From the NCBI RefSeq assembly GCF_017591425.1, contig NW_024466607.1, positions 17,120,501 through 17,184,500 on the forward strand: 64,000 nt of DNA. Direction: 5' to 3'. Shown in pieces: positions 50,510 to 60,997 of the stretch; the stretch's first letter is position 1; each line of letters starts with the position of its first letter. A program made the translations under genes and the position numbers. The DNA comes from Ochotona curzoniae (lineage: Eukaryota; Chordata; Mammalia; Lagomorpha; Ochotonidae). The notes under the pieces are model-generated. The model saw nothing but the letters and a program-made list of their open reading frames with translations. It had not been told where the DNA came from and did no database searches.

Positions 50510-50716
50510 TTCAGGGCAGTAAAAATGGCTCAGATACCTGGGCTGGGGTTGAGTTCTTGGTTCCTAGCTCTGGCCTGGCTCAGCTCTGGCTGCTCCAGCT
50601 GTTTAGGAAGTGACCCAACTGGTAGAAAATCTCTTTCCCTTCCTCCCTCCCTTCATCCCTGTTTCTCCCATTCTGTGTCTGCCTTTCAAATAAAAACATA
50701 AATATATCTTCTCTTT
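50510..50716 (+). mobile_element. C-SINE, 5'-truncated old copy
   Basis: Sense 3' part from 'aaaaatggctcagatacc' to the tail 'ctttcaaataaaaacataaat'. A younger copy has landed in its A-rich tail. Confidence 0.8.
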
Positions 50717-51072
50717 AAAAATGGCAAGTAGGGGCCCGGCACAGTGGCCTAGTGGCTAAGGTCCTCGCCTTGAACGCGTTTGGATCCCATATGGGCGCCA
50801 GTTCTAATCCTGGCAGCCCCACTTCCCATCCAGCTCCCTGCTTGTGGCCTGGGAAAGCAGTTGAGGACAGCCCAAAGACTTGGGACCCTGCGCCCGTGTG
50901 GGAGACCCAGAAGAGCTCCGGGCTCCTGGCTGCAGATCAGCACAGCACCAGCTGTTGCAGTCACTTGGAGAGTGAACCATCAGATGGAGGATCTTCCTTT
51001 CTGTCTCTCCTCCTCTCTGTATATCTGACTTTGCAATAAAAATAAATAAAATCTTTAAAAAAATGGCAAGTA
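50717..51072 (+). mobile_element. Young C-SINE with target-site duplication
   Basis: Well-preserved sense copy (50731-51058), flanked by AAAAATGGCAAGTA (50717-50730 and 51059-51072). Head 'ggggcccggcacagtggcc', B box 'agttctaatcctgg'. Confidence 0.96.
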
Positions 51073-53811
51073 AAAGGAACTGGCCTAAGCTTCAGCCCCA
51101 GCTGTCCCACCATGTATCCATGCTTTGGGAACATGCTGGGGTCCCCTGCCATGCTGCCTGGGCCCAGGATTCTAGAAAGGTCAGCCTGACATCAAGCACA
51201 TTCTGGTCTTGCCCTCCTTTCTGCCCTGGACCAGGCTGACCAGGCGTATGCCAAATGTAGCCACGCACCTACTCTGGGCAGTTCAACACTTGACCTTGGA
51301 CTAGGCATCAAAATCTAGTGTGGGTCCATGAGCAGGGAAGGCCTGACTGTGTGGGAGACACAGAGCCTGCTCTGCTGATCCTTGCTCTCCACAGGCTGTA
51401 GCTGGGGAAGGAAGGGCAATGCAACCTCTACCCTATAGGCAGTAGGGAGTGAAGGCAACTGGGGGTGTCAGGAGAGGCTCCGCCAGCTCCCCTTTAGGGG
51501 ATGCCCTACAGTAAGGGCCAGTGGCCAAGCTGCTGGAGGTTTTGAAGACAGACAGAAGTTGGCAGATTGTACAAAACTGTCTGTGACAGGTGACTAGCCA
51601 GAGGCTGGAGGGGGTGCGTACCTGGTATTTTTCCTCTTAAGGGATGGTTACTGTCTTGGTCAGGTTTAAGTTCAGGAACTTTGGGACATGGCTGAAGGGG
51701 GCCCTAGGGAACAAGGGGGAGCCAGCAGGTCTTAGTGACAGAGTCTGTTGGCCACTGGACAATGAGGAGTTGTAAGGGAAAGTGGAGGGAGTGTGGGAAA
51801 TGAACTAAGGAAGGTGCCCAGGGCAGCAGAGACCATGCTAAGGAGCTAGGGTAAGACGGACTGGGAGCAGGGAGTCTGAAGGACTTGAGGAGGCATTCTG
51901 GTAAAAGCCCAGGTAGGGAGGGGGATGTGTGCACAGGGACATAGTTAGGACACTTGGGAAGCACCACACTATGGGGGCCAAAATTCCCAAAAAGAAAGAG
52001 TGGAATCCCAGTTAACACTCAGTACAGAGTAGCATAAAATGTTAGGACAGGTGGGGAGTTGTGGGCAGTGTGATGGACTGGCCTGCATGTTCCACATCCA
52101 CACCTGTGCCTTGGGGGTGTTCTCTGGCAGAAACACATGGCTTGGGAAGCAAAGCCCCCTCCCCTGACATAGTCACAACCCAGAAGGGCAGGGACAGCTG
52201 GCTCGGGAGGCTCAGCCCACCTGCCCAACCAAGAGGGGCTCAGCACATCCTGGCAGTGGCCTGCCAAAATCAAAGCACAGAATCGTCAGAAACTGCCTTG
52301 GACTTCTTGTGCAAGGCCACCACTGACATCACATGCAAATTCACACAGTCCCTGAAGCCTAAGGTTGCTCATGTCCTTGGCCTTGGCACCAGGGAGAGGG
52401 CCATGGGCTTCAGCCAGCACTGCCATGGTAAAGGAAGACTCAGGATACAGAGGCTTACAGGACCCACTCCCCCAAAAGGAGCTAATCTCAGAGTGGATCT
52501 GTGTTCCTCCACCCCTCCCCAGTATGTCCATGTTTCTAGGGGGGTTCACACAGCCCCAAATTGAACCTGCCCCACTCTGCCCAATTTGCCCATGGGTGTT
52601 ACCCCCAGCCCAGGCCAGAAAGGTGAAGCGAGATGGACTGTCCTGACCCTTGTTTGTGCCCAGCACAGAAGCTTTGGATCCTGCCGCAGGACACACTGAG
52701 AACTCTTTGGGGTCACCGTTGGCAGCTGAGTTCATGCCAACTGCAATGACCTCTGGGCACCACATCAGGAACATGCAGTGCTCTGCTTAGGCCTCAAAGA
52801 TAAGGCTGGTGGAGCCAGTGACCCAGCCCGCAGCACTGCCCAAAGGGCCACTCCCCAGTGCCCTGGCCTGGACACCTCCCTCCCTGCAGCCTCCCTGGAG
52901 CACCACACTCAGAATAGGAACTTCCTCTTGGCTTCCTCCTATGTCAGGATCCTGGTGGCTCTGGCCTGAAGGAGCCCTGCACCCCTCAACTCCCCGCCTG
53001 TGACAATACCCCAAATATACACACACACCCAGGAGTGAAGCCCTGGCCTCATGGAGTTGGCAGATGCCAAGAAGGCACTCCAAATTTATGTTCACAACTG
53101 TAGAGGGAGGCTGGTGGCTGGCAGGACAGGGGCTGGTGGTGCAAAGACTTCTTGGGAAGGCAAGGGTCCAAGGCTTGGGTAGAGACACAGCTGCAAGGGT
53201 CTGTGTTGGAGACTACCTAGATGGAGGGTTAGCCAGGCAGGTGCCTCTGGCACACACCTGGGAAGACTTGGCTGCTATTTTGAGGAAGACGGAGCTTTGG
53301 GGGGTAGGGAGAGGTGGTGCTTGCTGCTGTGCATCCCATGCAGTTCGGCTTTGAAAGCACTCCAGCATTCCCAGGCCAGAGCAGTCATTTTTCCATAGGT
53401 GACCCCAGATGGTAACCCTGGAAACCCTGCATGAACCCAACTCCTTGGGCTCTGCTTAACTAGCAACCTTGGGCTGGGTCACAGAGATCTGTGTGGGAAG
53501 GAAACCTCCCTGGGGGTGCCACAGTGGCCGGCCACCATGACTAGGACTTTGAACACTCCAACCCTCACCTTCCCCACACAGTAGACAGCTGTGACACAGG
53601 CTGCTGGCCCCCTCACACACATTGTGAAACACTTTGAATTCACAGGGCCTGTGAAAGATTCTGCCAAAATCCACAAAAAGAAGCCACTTCATCTTTGTCC
53701 AGGCCAGGAGGATGACATTGTGTACTTTGTTATTGACCTGACTGACAGTGGATGGTTTACTTTCAGAGAGTATGTCACGTGAGATTGCTGTTTCTGGTGC
53801 ATTGCGGATTC

Positions 53812-54137
53812 TTTTTTTTTTTTTTTTGTAAGGTTTATTTTACTTTTATTACAAAGTCAGATATACAGAGAGGAGAAGAGACAGAGAGGAAGATCTTCCA
53901 TCTGATGATTCACTCCCACAGTGGCTGCAACAGCCAGAGCTAAGTCAAGCCAAAGTCAAGAGCCAGGAGCTTCTTCTGTGGGTTCAGGGTCCCAAGGCTT
54001 TGAGCCATCCTCTGTTGCCTTTCCAGGCACAATCAGGGAGCTGGATGGGAAGTTGGGTACTGGGATTAGAACCAGCATCCATATGGGATCGCGGTGTGTG
54101 CAAGGCAAGGACTTTAGCTGCTAAGCTACCACGTTGG
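53812..54137 (-). mobile_element. C-SINE, pika-type
   Basis: Antisense copy with a T run, 'acaaagtcagatatacagagagg', 'catatgggatcgcggtg' and a worn head. Confidence 0.9.
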
Positions 54138-56489
54138 TTCTTTTCTCTGGGCACCTACACTACACCTGGCATTAAGTGACCCTGGAAGCTCTGGTCTTTT
54201 TGTGGCAGGAATCTCCTAATGGGGCCCTTATTTGACTTAGGTGATTTACAAACCCCTTGACTTTGCTGCAGTTTCTGGCGGGGCACTGACCCCCTTTGCT
54301 GTCCTCCAAGGGGAGGCCTGGAACAAGCAGGGGAGAGAGCAGGGCCCAAGTGTCATGGACTTCCTGGAATAACAGTCACCTCTGGTGTTTGGAGTTAGGG
54401 TCCTGCTGGAACCTTAGGCTGTGTTGCAGATTTTTTGCCCCAGAACCACCCTCAAGGCAGAGATAAGGAGCTGCTTACAGAAGGCGTGGGTTGCAACCCT
54501 GAGGTCAGTCCAGCAGAACTAAACTGTGCTCAAACTGGAAGTCATACCTGTGGCCTTGCAGACCTGCTTGGGGGTCCCCTTTGAGGCATGGGAGATTGTC
54601 AGGCTCTCCTTTGCTCCCAAGGAAAGTTCCCTTGGACCGCCAATGATTAGTGAGAGGAATCTGGCCACAGCGTTCCAGTCAAGACTCAGGAACCACATGG
54701 CCTAGGAAGTGCTGGAGGGGTCACAGAATTACAGCTGTGCCCATGTGAGAGGAAAGGCTGGGAATCCCCAAGGTCATGCACTCATGAACAGGTGGAAAAG
54801 CCAGCTTTTTCAGAAAGGAAAAAGGAGATTATGATCTCACAACTGTATCACAGCGGCCCCAGGGCCCTTCTCTGGTCAGTCTCTGGGCAGTTGAGTCCTT
54901 CTGTGAGAATGGGGGGTCTACAAGGTTACTGGGCCAGCTAGATCACGAAGGAGGAGATGGCAGACAGAGTGACAGTCAGGTTCAAGATAGCCCTAACTCT
55001 ACCAGGGGTGCAGGTGGGGGAAGGGTGGTGATGTCACATCCTGGGAGCAAGGCCATACTTGGGCAGGGGTAGCTGGCATGGTAGAGGTGCGGGTGAAGCA
55101 TCAAGCCCTGTGGCCCTGCACAGCTCAGCTGTGTGGGGGACACTGTGTGTGATGATGTGCTGGCCAAGCTTACTAGGGCTGTCCTTGTATGTCTCCTGGA
55201 ACAATGGGATTCTGCAACTTCCTGTGACTCCCTGTTGGGCCTCTGAACAGAGTGGCCAGGTGTGTGGCTATGTGTGTGAGGCCATTTGTGACTCTGGACA
55301 CCCACAGGCCCAGCACCATGCATGCATTTGCAGAAGATCCTGCATATGAGCCTATGACTGTGACCAGCACACTACCAAGACCCTGTGAACTTCCAGACTT
55401 GACTGTCACTTCAGAGTGCCCAGTGGTTTTCTGTCCACTAACACACACAACATCAATAGGTCAGGCCCAGAATCAAAGGGGAGAGGTGCTGAAGAGGACA
55501 GCATGGACTCCAGTGGCTGCCCATGGCCTTCATGTCCAGCACTGGCCGTGTGGTGCCAGGGTGTTGGCACTTACAGATCTCTCTAGGACAGGCTCCCAAA
55601 GATGGCCAAGTATGTGGTACCCAATGAACGGCCTTACTCAAGACATCCCACCCTTCTTGGGCTCTCTGCTGGCCAGCTGTGTGCGTCCATCTTTCCACAC
55701 CTGCACTCCTTTCTGACACAGCCTGCCCACAAACAGCCACATCTCTAGGGCCCAAGGACCCTCCCACCCACAGACACTTGTCTGCACTGTCCACAATATT
55801 TGTCCACTCCACATCATTCATTGATTCAGATGCACCTGGGGGGCAGCAGCCCTGCTTGCTGACCTCCTCCAACCCCTGCAAGCCACAGTGCTGAAGGCAC
55901 AGTTTCAGCAGGTCTCCTTGTGGGTGACTCAGCAAAGAGGAACCTGGGGTTAAGTGTGTAGGTGGCCGTTAGACAGAGGGAAACCCTGAGCAATGTCATA
56001 ATCAGGTCACCACTAGGCTGTCTGGGCTCTAGGGGCCAGATGGGCTCTAGGGGTTGGGTAAATGCCACGGCTGCTCTTCCCTGCCCAACCCCTGCGAGGC
56101 CCCCCTAGGGAGGGAGGATGAGACCTTCTGGCTCCTTCCTACTCCCTGCATCCCTCCCTGGGTCCTTCAGGGACCACCTCCCAAGGGCCACCCCTCTCCA
56201 CCCCTACCCCCAGCTTTTTCCTCTGCCTTCCTGCTCAGCCATGGAAAGAAATGGATATATGGCCAGCTGCTTGATGCTGGGCTCTCACGGGAACAAGCAG
56301 ATCAAATATAGCACAGTGCTGCCTCCCCAAGCCAGGCTAGCTGCTGGCCAGCTCCACCATCCTCTCCACCTGGCTGCTGCCTTTTCCTCCTTCAGGACCT
56401 GCCCTGATTGTCCTCTCCACTCCTAACCCCCCGCCAGGGCAGTGGCTCAGTTCCCATGTGCACTCTCACAAGATCACAAACCTAGATAA

Positions 56490-56630
56490 ATATGTGCTAG
56501 CTGTCTGCCCCCCTGGATGGGCACTCTTGGGAGCAGGCACTGTAGCCACCTGTTCACAGCAGCCACCCCAGGGTCTGGATAATTGCCAGCCCATCAGTTA
56601 GGTGCACTGTAAGTATTTGTTGGACACAGG
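56490..56630 (+). mobile_element. L2 LINE 3' end
   Basis: 'gcactcttgggagcaggcactg' and 'taggtgcactgtaagtatttgttgg' follow the L2 3' end (…GGGCAGGGACTG… then …GTGCTCAATAAATATTTGTTG…). Confidence 0.55.
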
Positions 56631-56758
56631 AACCTACCCACCCACTTCCTGAAAGCTGCCCTTCCTGAAAGCCACAACTAGGAGAGCTGAGGACACTCAC
56701 AAGAACACCTGCCGTTCAATAGGAGAGGGGAAAATAATTAAGTTGGAATAATACATTT

Positions 56759-56771
56759 TGACCTTTGACCT
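56759..56771 (-). promoter_or_regulatory. Perfect DR1 nuclear-receptor element (HNF4/PPAR-RXR type)
   Basis: On the minus strand the sequence reads AGGTCAAAGGTCA, two perfect half-sites one base apart. A TGTTTC forkhead-like motif lies about 20 bases away in the same AT-rich patch. It lies about 7 kb from the CpG-rich right edge. Whether it is functional cannot be told from sequence. Confidence 0.5.
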
Positions 56772-56999
56772 AATTGTTTTGTTTCTAAATATTCCAGAGA
56801 ATTCCCCGTCTCATGAGGAGGCACATCCAGGTAGGATTATGGAACTAGTGGAAGCCACCAAAAGTTTGAGGGGATCGGCAATCAAAGAGTGTCATACAAA
56901 GCAGAGTGCTACACTGCTGTGACAAGGGTGGGTATGCCCTAGTAACGCAGGGAGCCCCTGCAAACTACAGGATTGAGTGCAAAAATCAAGACACAGATC

Positions 57000-57356
57000 A
57001 AGAGAAGCCTTTTTTTAAAAAAAAAAAATATTTATTTTATTTTTTATTGGAAAGAGGATATACAGAGAGGAGAGACAGATAGGAAGATCTTCCATCTGAT
57101 GATTCACTCTCCAAGCGCCTGCAACGGCTGGAGCTGAGCCAATCTGAAGCCAGGAGCCTCTTCCAGGCCTCAGAAGAGGGTGCAGGGTCCCAAAGCTTTG
57201 GGCCATCCTTGGCTGCTCTCCCGGGCCACAGGCAGGGAGCTGGATGGGAAGCGGGGCCGCTGGGATTAGAACCGGCGCCCATATGGGATCCCGGGCATGC
57301 AAGGCGAGGACCTTAACCACTGTGCCATCGTGCCAGGCCCAAGAGAAGCCTTTTTT
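57000..57356 (-). mobile_element. Young C-SINE with target-site duplication
   Basis: Antisense copy, flanked by AAGAGAAGCCTTTTTT at 57000-57015 and 57341-57356. The B-box text 'gggattagaaccgg' is intact. Confidence 0.96.
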
Positions 57357-57425
57357 AATGAGTACAAAGCTGGACATATAGGTGATCAATCTAACTGCTG
57401 AGTGAAGTAAGGTCTTTCTGGAAGG

Positions 57426-57523
57426 ATCTGCCTCTGTCTACACAGCCTGCCTTGGCCACATACTCTACCTACTTCCCTGGCTTTCCTGGCTCCAACCTCC
57501 CTTCTTGGTCCTCTGCTTTGCCT
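57426..57523 (+). repeat. Direct duplication, copy A (98 bp)
   Basis: Every base is identical to 59753-59855, except that copy B has one extra TCTAC unit. It begins ATCTGCCTCTGTCTACACAG and ends TCCTCTGCTTTGCCT. It is not part of a repeat family I recognise. Confidence 0.95.
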
Positions 57524-57639
57524 CATTTATATCTAGGGAAAAGCCTGGGTGAGAAGAATCTCTTTGCCTGTCATACTACTTGAATTTTTGCCATGTTCAA
57601 ATATTATCAATTCAGATAAATGTTTGTGTTATTAAAACA

Positions 57640-57900
57640 CAGAGGTGTGGCATTGTGGCACAAGGGAGTAATGTCATTGCCTGTGACACTGCTACTGATT
57701 TGTCTCCTGCTAATGCACGTGGGAGGTAGAGAAGGTATCCCAAGTACCAGGGTGAAGCTCCTGGTCCCTGGCTTCCACCTGGCCCAGCCCTGGCTGCTAT
57801 TGTGGTCATTTGGGAAGTGAATCAACAGATAGAAGAGCTCTTCCTGTGTCACTGCCTCTGTCTGCTTCTCTTTCAAATAAATCTTAAAAATAATAAAGAA
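57640..57900 (+). mobile_element. C-SINE, old subfamily
   Basis: Sense copy: 'ggtgtggcattgtggcacaag', 'cctgctaatgcacgtgggag', tail 'ctttcaaataaatctt'. Confidence 0.85.
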
Positions 57901-58486
57901 TTTAAAGTATATCATTTCTCTAAAAAAAAAAAATGGAAAGAAGGCCTGGTAGGGGTGACAAAGATAGAGCTGAGTTGTACTTACCCCTCCTCCTGGACTT
58001 CCAGGCTGCCTCTGCTCTCAACCGTCTAGACCCTGAGGCCTCTACATAGTTACCCTGCACTTCAAAGGGCTGTGATTTCTAAGTTCACAGGCAGGCAGGG
58101 AGAGAGAGGGGCCATCACATGGGGTCACTCCTCAGAGCTAACGAGTGCTGCTTGGACACAACCCTGCAAGTGTTGCACAAGAACCATGAGGCCCCAACAG
58201 TGACTCTGGTCTCACCTCCTCCAGCAGTCTGAAGGTCTGGTTTCAACCCAGAGGGAACTCCAGAGAGAGGGCACCACCTCGGGTCTTGCGATATGATGGA
58301 GGTGTGGCTGTGGGAAGGCAGGCCGGTTCAAACCCCAACTCAAGATCTAGAACAACAGACAAGTCCCTCTTCCAGGCCTCAGTGCTGTTGTGGGTAGCCA
58401 CAGCCAGGCCACTGCACACTGGGTCCAGGCAACACTGGTCATGCCCAGCATACAAGCAACATCTCACTGAATCAGAGAGATTCAGT

Positions 58487-58800
58487 CACAGGCCATGCTG
58501 TGCCACAGTGGTTGAAGCCACCACTTGCAAAGCCAGCATTTCATACTAGAGTACTGGTTCAAGGCTTAGCTGCTTTGCTTTTAGTCCAGCTCCTTGCTCA
58601 TGCACCTGCCAGGCAGCAGAAGATGACCCAAGTGCTTGGGCACTTACACCCATATGAGCCATCCGGAGGATATTCCCGGCTCCTGGCTTCCACCTGGCCC
58701 AGCACTAGCTATTGAAAGCATTTGGGGGAGTGAACCAGCACATGGAAGATCTCTATTTCTGTATCCCTCTATATTCCTCTGCCTTTAAAAGAAAATAAAT
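58487..58800 (+). mobile_element. C-SINE, old subfamily
   Basis: Sense copy: 'gccatgctgtgccacagtgg', 'actagagtactggttcaagg', tail 'cctttaaaagaaaataaat'. Confidence 0.82.
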
Positions 58801-59354
58801 ATACAGACTTCAGAATGCCGAGATGAAACTCAGTAAGGCAGTAGTTGGTCTTCACCACTGCTATAAACACTGAGGAGGGCAGGGTGGGCACTAAAAGAGT
58901 AGGCAGGGAGGAATAGGTCCTGCTCCCAGCCCTTAGAGCTGAGTTCTAGGGTACAGGGCTGAAAACCCTTTCCTCCTCCCAGAGTCCCCCAAGGAGGGAA
59001 AAGAAGGTACAGAGGAGAGGCCTAGCCTGGCTGTGCACTCTGACACTCTCTAGTCAGGCAGAGTCAGGGACCCAGGCACAGGGGACTGAGACACAGCAGC
59101 ATCACTGCGGTGTTGGGTCTGGCAAGAGGCCTGCCTCTTGAGATCATGGCCGCCTGCCCAGAGGTTCCTGGAAGTAGGTGCTTTCTCTTGTGACCTGGCT
59201 GGTCAGCCACTGGATCGAAGGACTGGCCAGATTCCTTGGTTGGTGCTCCCATCTGCTTGCCTGAACTAGACCTGTCACCTGGAGTAGGGAGACACCCCAC
59301 TGAGACCCCACAGAAACACTGGAGGCAGCAGCCCCAGCTCTGGGATGCAGCACT

Positions 59355-59475
59355 GGACCAGAAGGCAGAGGCCAGCAGTTACTACTGCTCCCCACTTGGG
59401 CAAATGATTCAACTGCTCTGAGCCTCTGTCCTGTACATGGGCTAACAATGTCTCTGACCTGTGGTGGCTGCCTGG
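59355..59475 (+). mobile_element. MIR SINE
   Basis: 'cccacttgggcaaatgattc' and 'ctctgagcctctgtcctgtac' match the MIR text CCTTGGGCAAGTTACTTAACCTCTCTGAGCCTCAGTTTCC in sense orientation. Confidence 0.6.
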
Positions 59476-59752
59476 ATGGGAACCTGCACTTGTGCATGTA
59501 ATCACACATCAGAGCTGCCCAGCTGCCACCCTTGCCAATCGTGTTGCCATCATTCAGCCTTTTGATTGACCCTGCCCACTCTGTACCACTGTGAACATAG
59601 CTCCCTCCCTCCCCAGCCCGTCTGGCCCTTGGTCCAGCTCCCCCACATCTGGGAAGAAAGGATGCTGAGTTGGCTTTTAAACATGTGTGCGGTCAGAGAG
59701 GACCCAACCCCTACCTTGGCACTGTTGTTGGTAGAGACATTTTGTTTACACA

Positions 59753-59855
59753 ATCTGCCTCTGTCTACACAGCCTGCCTTGGCCACATACTCTACTCTAC
59801 CTACTTCCCTGGCTTTCCTGGCTCCAACCTCCCTTCTTGGTCCTCTGCTTTGCCT
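59753..59855 (+). repeat. Direct duplication, copy B (103 bp)
   Basis: Partner of 57426-57523, 2.2 kb away and in the same orientation. The only difference is one extra TCTAC pentamer after 'ccacatactctac'. Confidence 0.95.
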
Positions 59856-60239
59856 TCACTGGGGTGTGGGACCCACAGCCCTGGCTGCTCTATTCCTGGT
59901 AGATCTTGACCATATGTCCAAACTCTGATATCAGAATCCACTCCCTCCCCTTCCTGTGGTTCTCTATGTCAGCACCCTTGCCCTTGCTGGCCACAGCCCC
60001 TAACAGCTCCATTCCTTATGTCTGTCCCCTATGCTGGGGATCCAGCATCTGGCAGGAAGCAGACATAGAACCTGCTCCTGTCACCTACCTCTGTGCCATC
60101 CTTTGAAAGGGCCCTGCTCTGACAAAAAGCTAGGGAAGCCCACCTTGGGTCTAGACATCTTACAGCTGGCTAAGTCTGTCCTTCATTCTTCACCCCACCC
60201 TCTGCCAGACATTCCTCCCAATGCCTGAGTCCATGTGTG

Positions 60240-60385
60240 GGCTTAGGAAGCAGAACACCTAGGTCCCTCTGCAGCCCAGAAGTCACTAGCCAACTGAGTT
60301 CAAGCAAGTCCTCTCCCCTCTGTGGGTCATGGTCATCCTGTCTCTCAAATGACTGAAGCCTAGCCTGATGTTTAAAGGGACAGGC
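60240..60385 (+). mobile_element. MIR SINE
   Basis: 'gagttcaagcaagtcctctcccctctgtggg' and 'catcctgtctctcaaatg' follow the MIR core in sense orientation. It is diverged. Confidence 0.45.
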
Positions 60386-60967
60386 AGCTATCATAATTGG
60401 ACACAACTTCCTCTGGGTTAGGGACCCAGAGAAGGAAGGGCCAGCTGGGAGCTGGAGGCAGTGCATTTTGCCCAGGCAGGTGCAGGGGTCCCAGGCCCGT
60501 GCATTCCTCAAGAGGAAATCTAAGGTTGATGAGAAAGCTCACTGCTCTTTGGCCACCTGCTCCTCCACAGTGGCACTCAAGGCTGCTGCCCAGAAAGTGC
60601 CACCATCAGCTGCCTGTAGGCTTGGTTGTAATGACCTCCCAGCTCCCCATCAACCACCACAAAGGTATCTTCTGACATTCAGGATATCGTGACCAAGCTG
60701 TGCCTGGAGGTGGACAGGGAACCACAGAGAGGATGGTTTCGGCTCTGGCTGATCTTCTTCAAGGGTGGTTTAGAAATGGAAAAATGTTGGCACATGTGGC
60801 AATGACTTTGGCTCTGGCATGCATGTGTCATCCATACAACCGGATTTAAGGGAATGAGACTGATGTCATCCTGAGCTCATTTATTTTGACCACAATTTAC
60901 TTGGACTGGAAGCAATGCTTTTCAGGAAAAAAAAAAAAAAAACAATCATCGTGTAGGTTATCTAAAA

Positions 60968-60997
60968 ATAAATGCAGCATCTATAAATGCAGCATCT
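60968..60997 (+). repeat. 15-bp tandem duplication
   Basis: Two perfect copies of ATAAATGCAGCATCT side by side, just after an A-rich run at about 60929-60944. Confidence 0.9.

Noticed and set aside
53591..53782. Short frame with a protein-like run (EDDIVYFVIDLTDSGWFTF)
   Set aside because: Looks plausible over 20 residues, but it is short, lacks splice sites of quality, and matches nothing I know.
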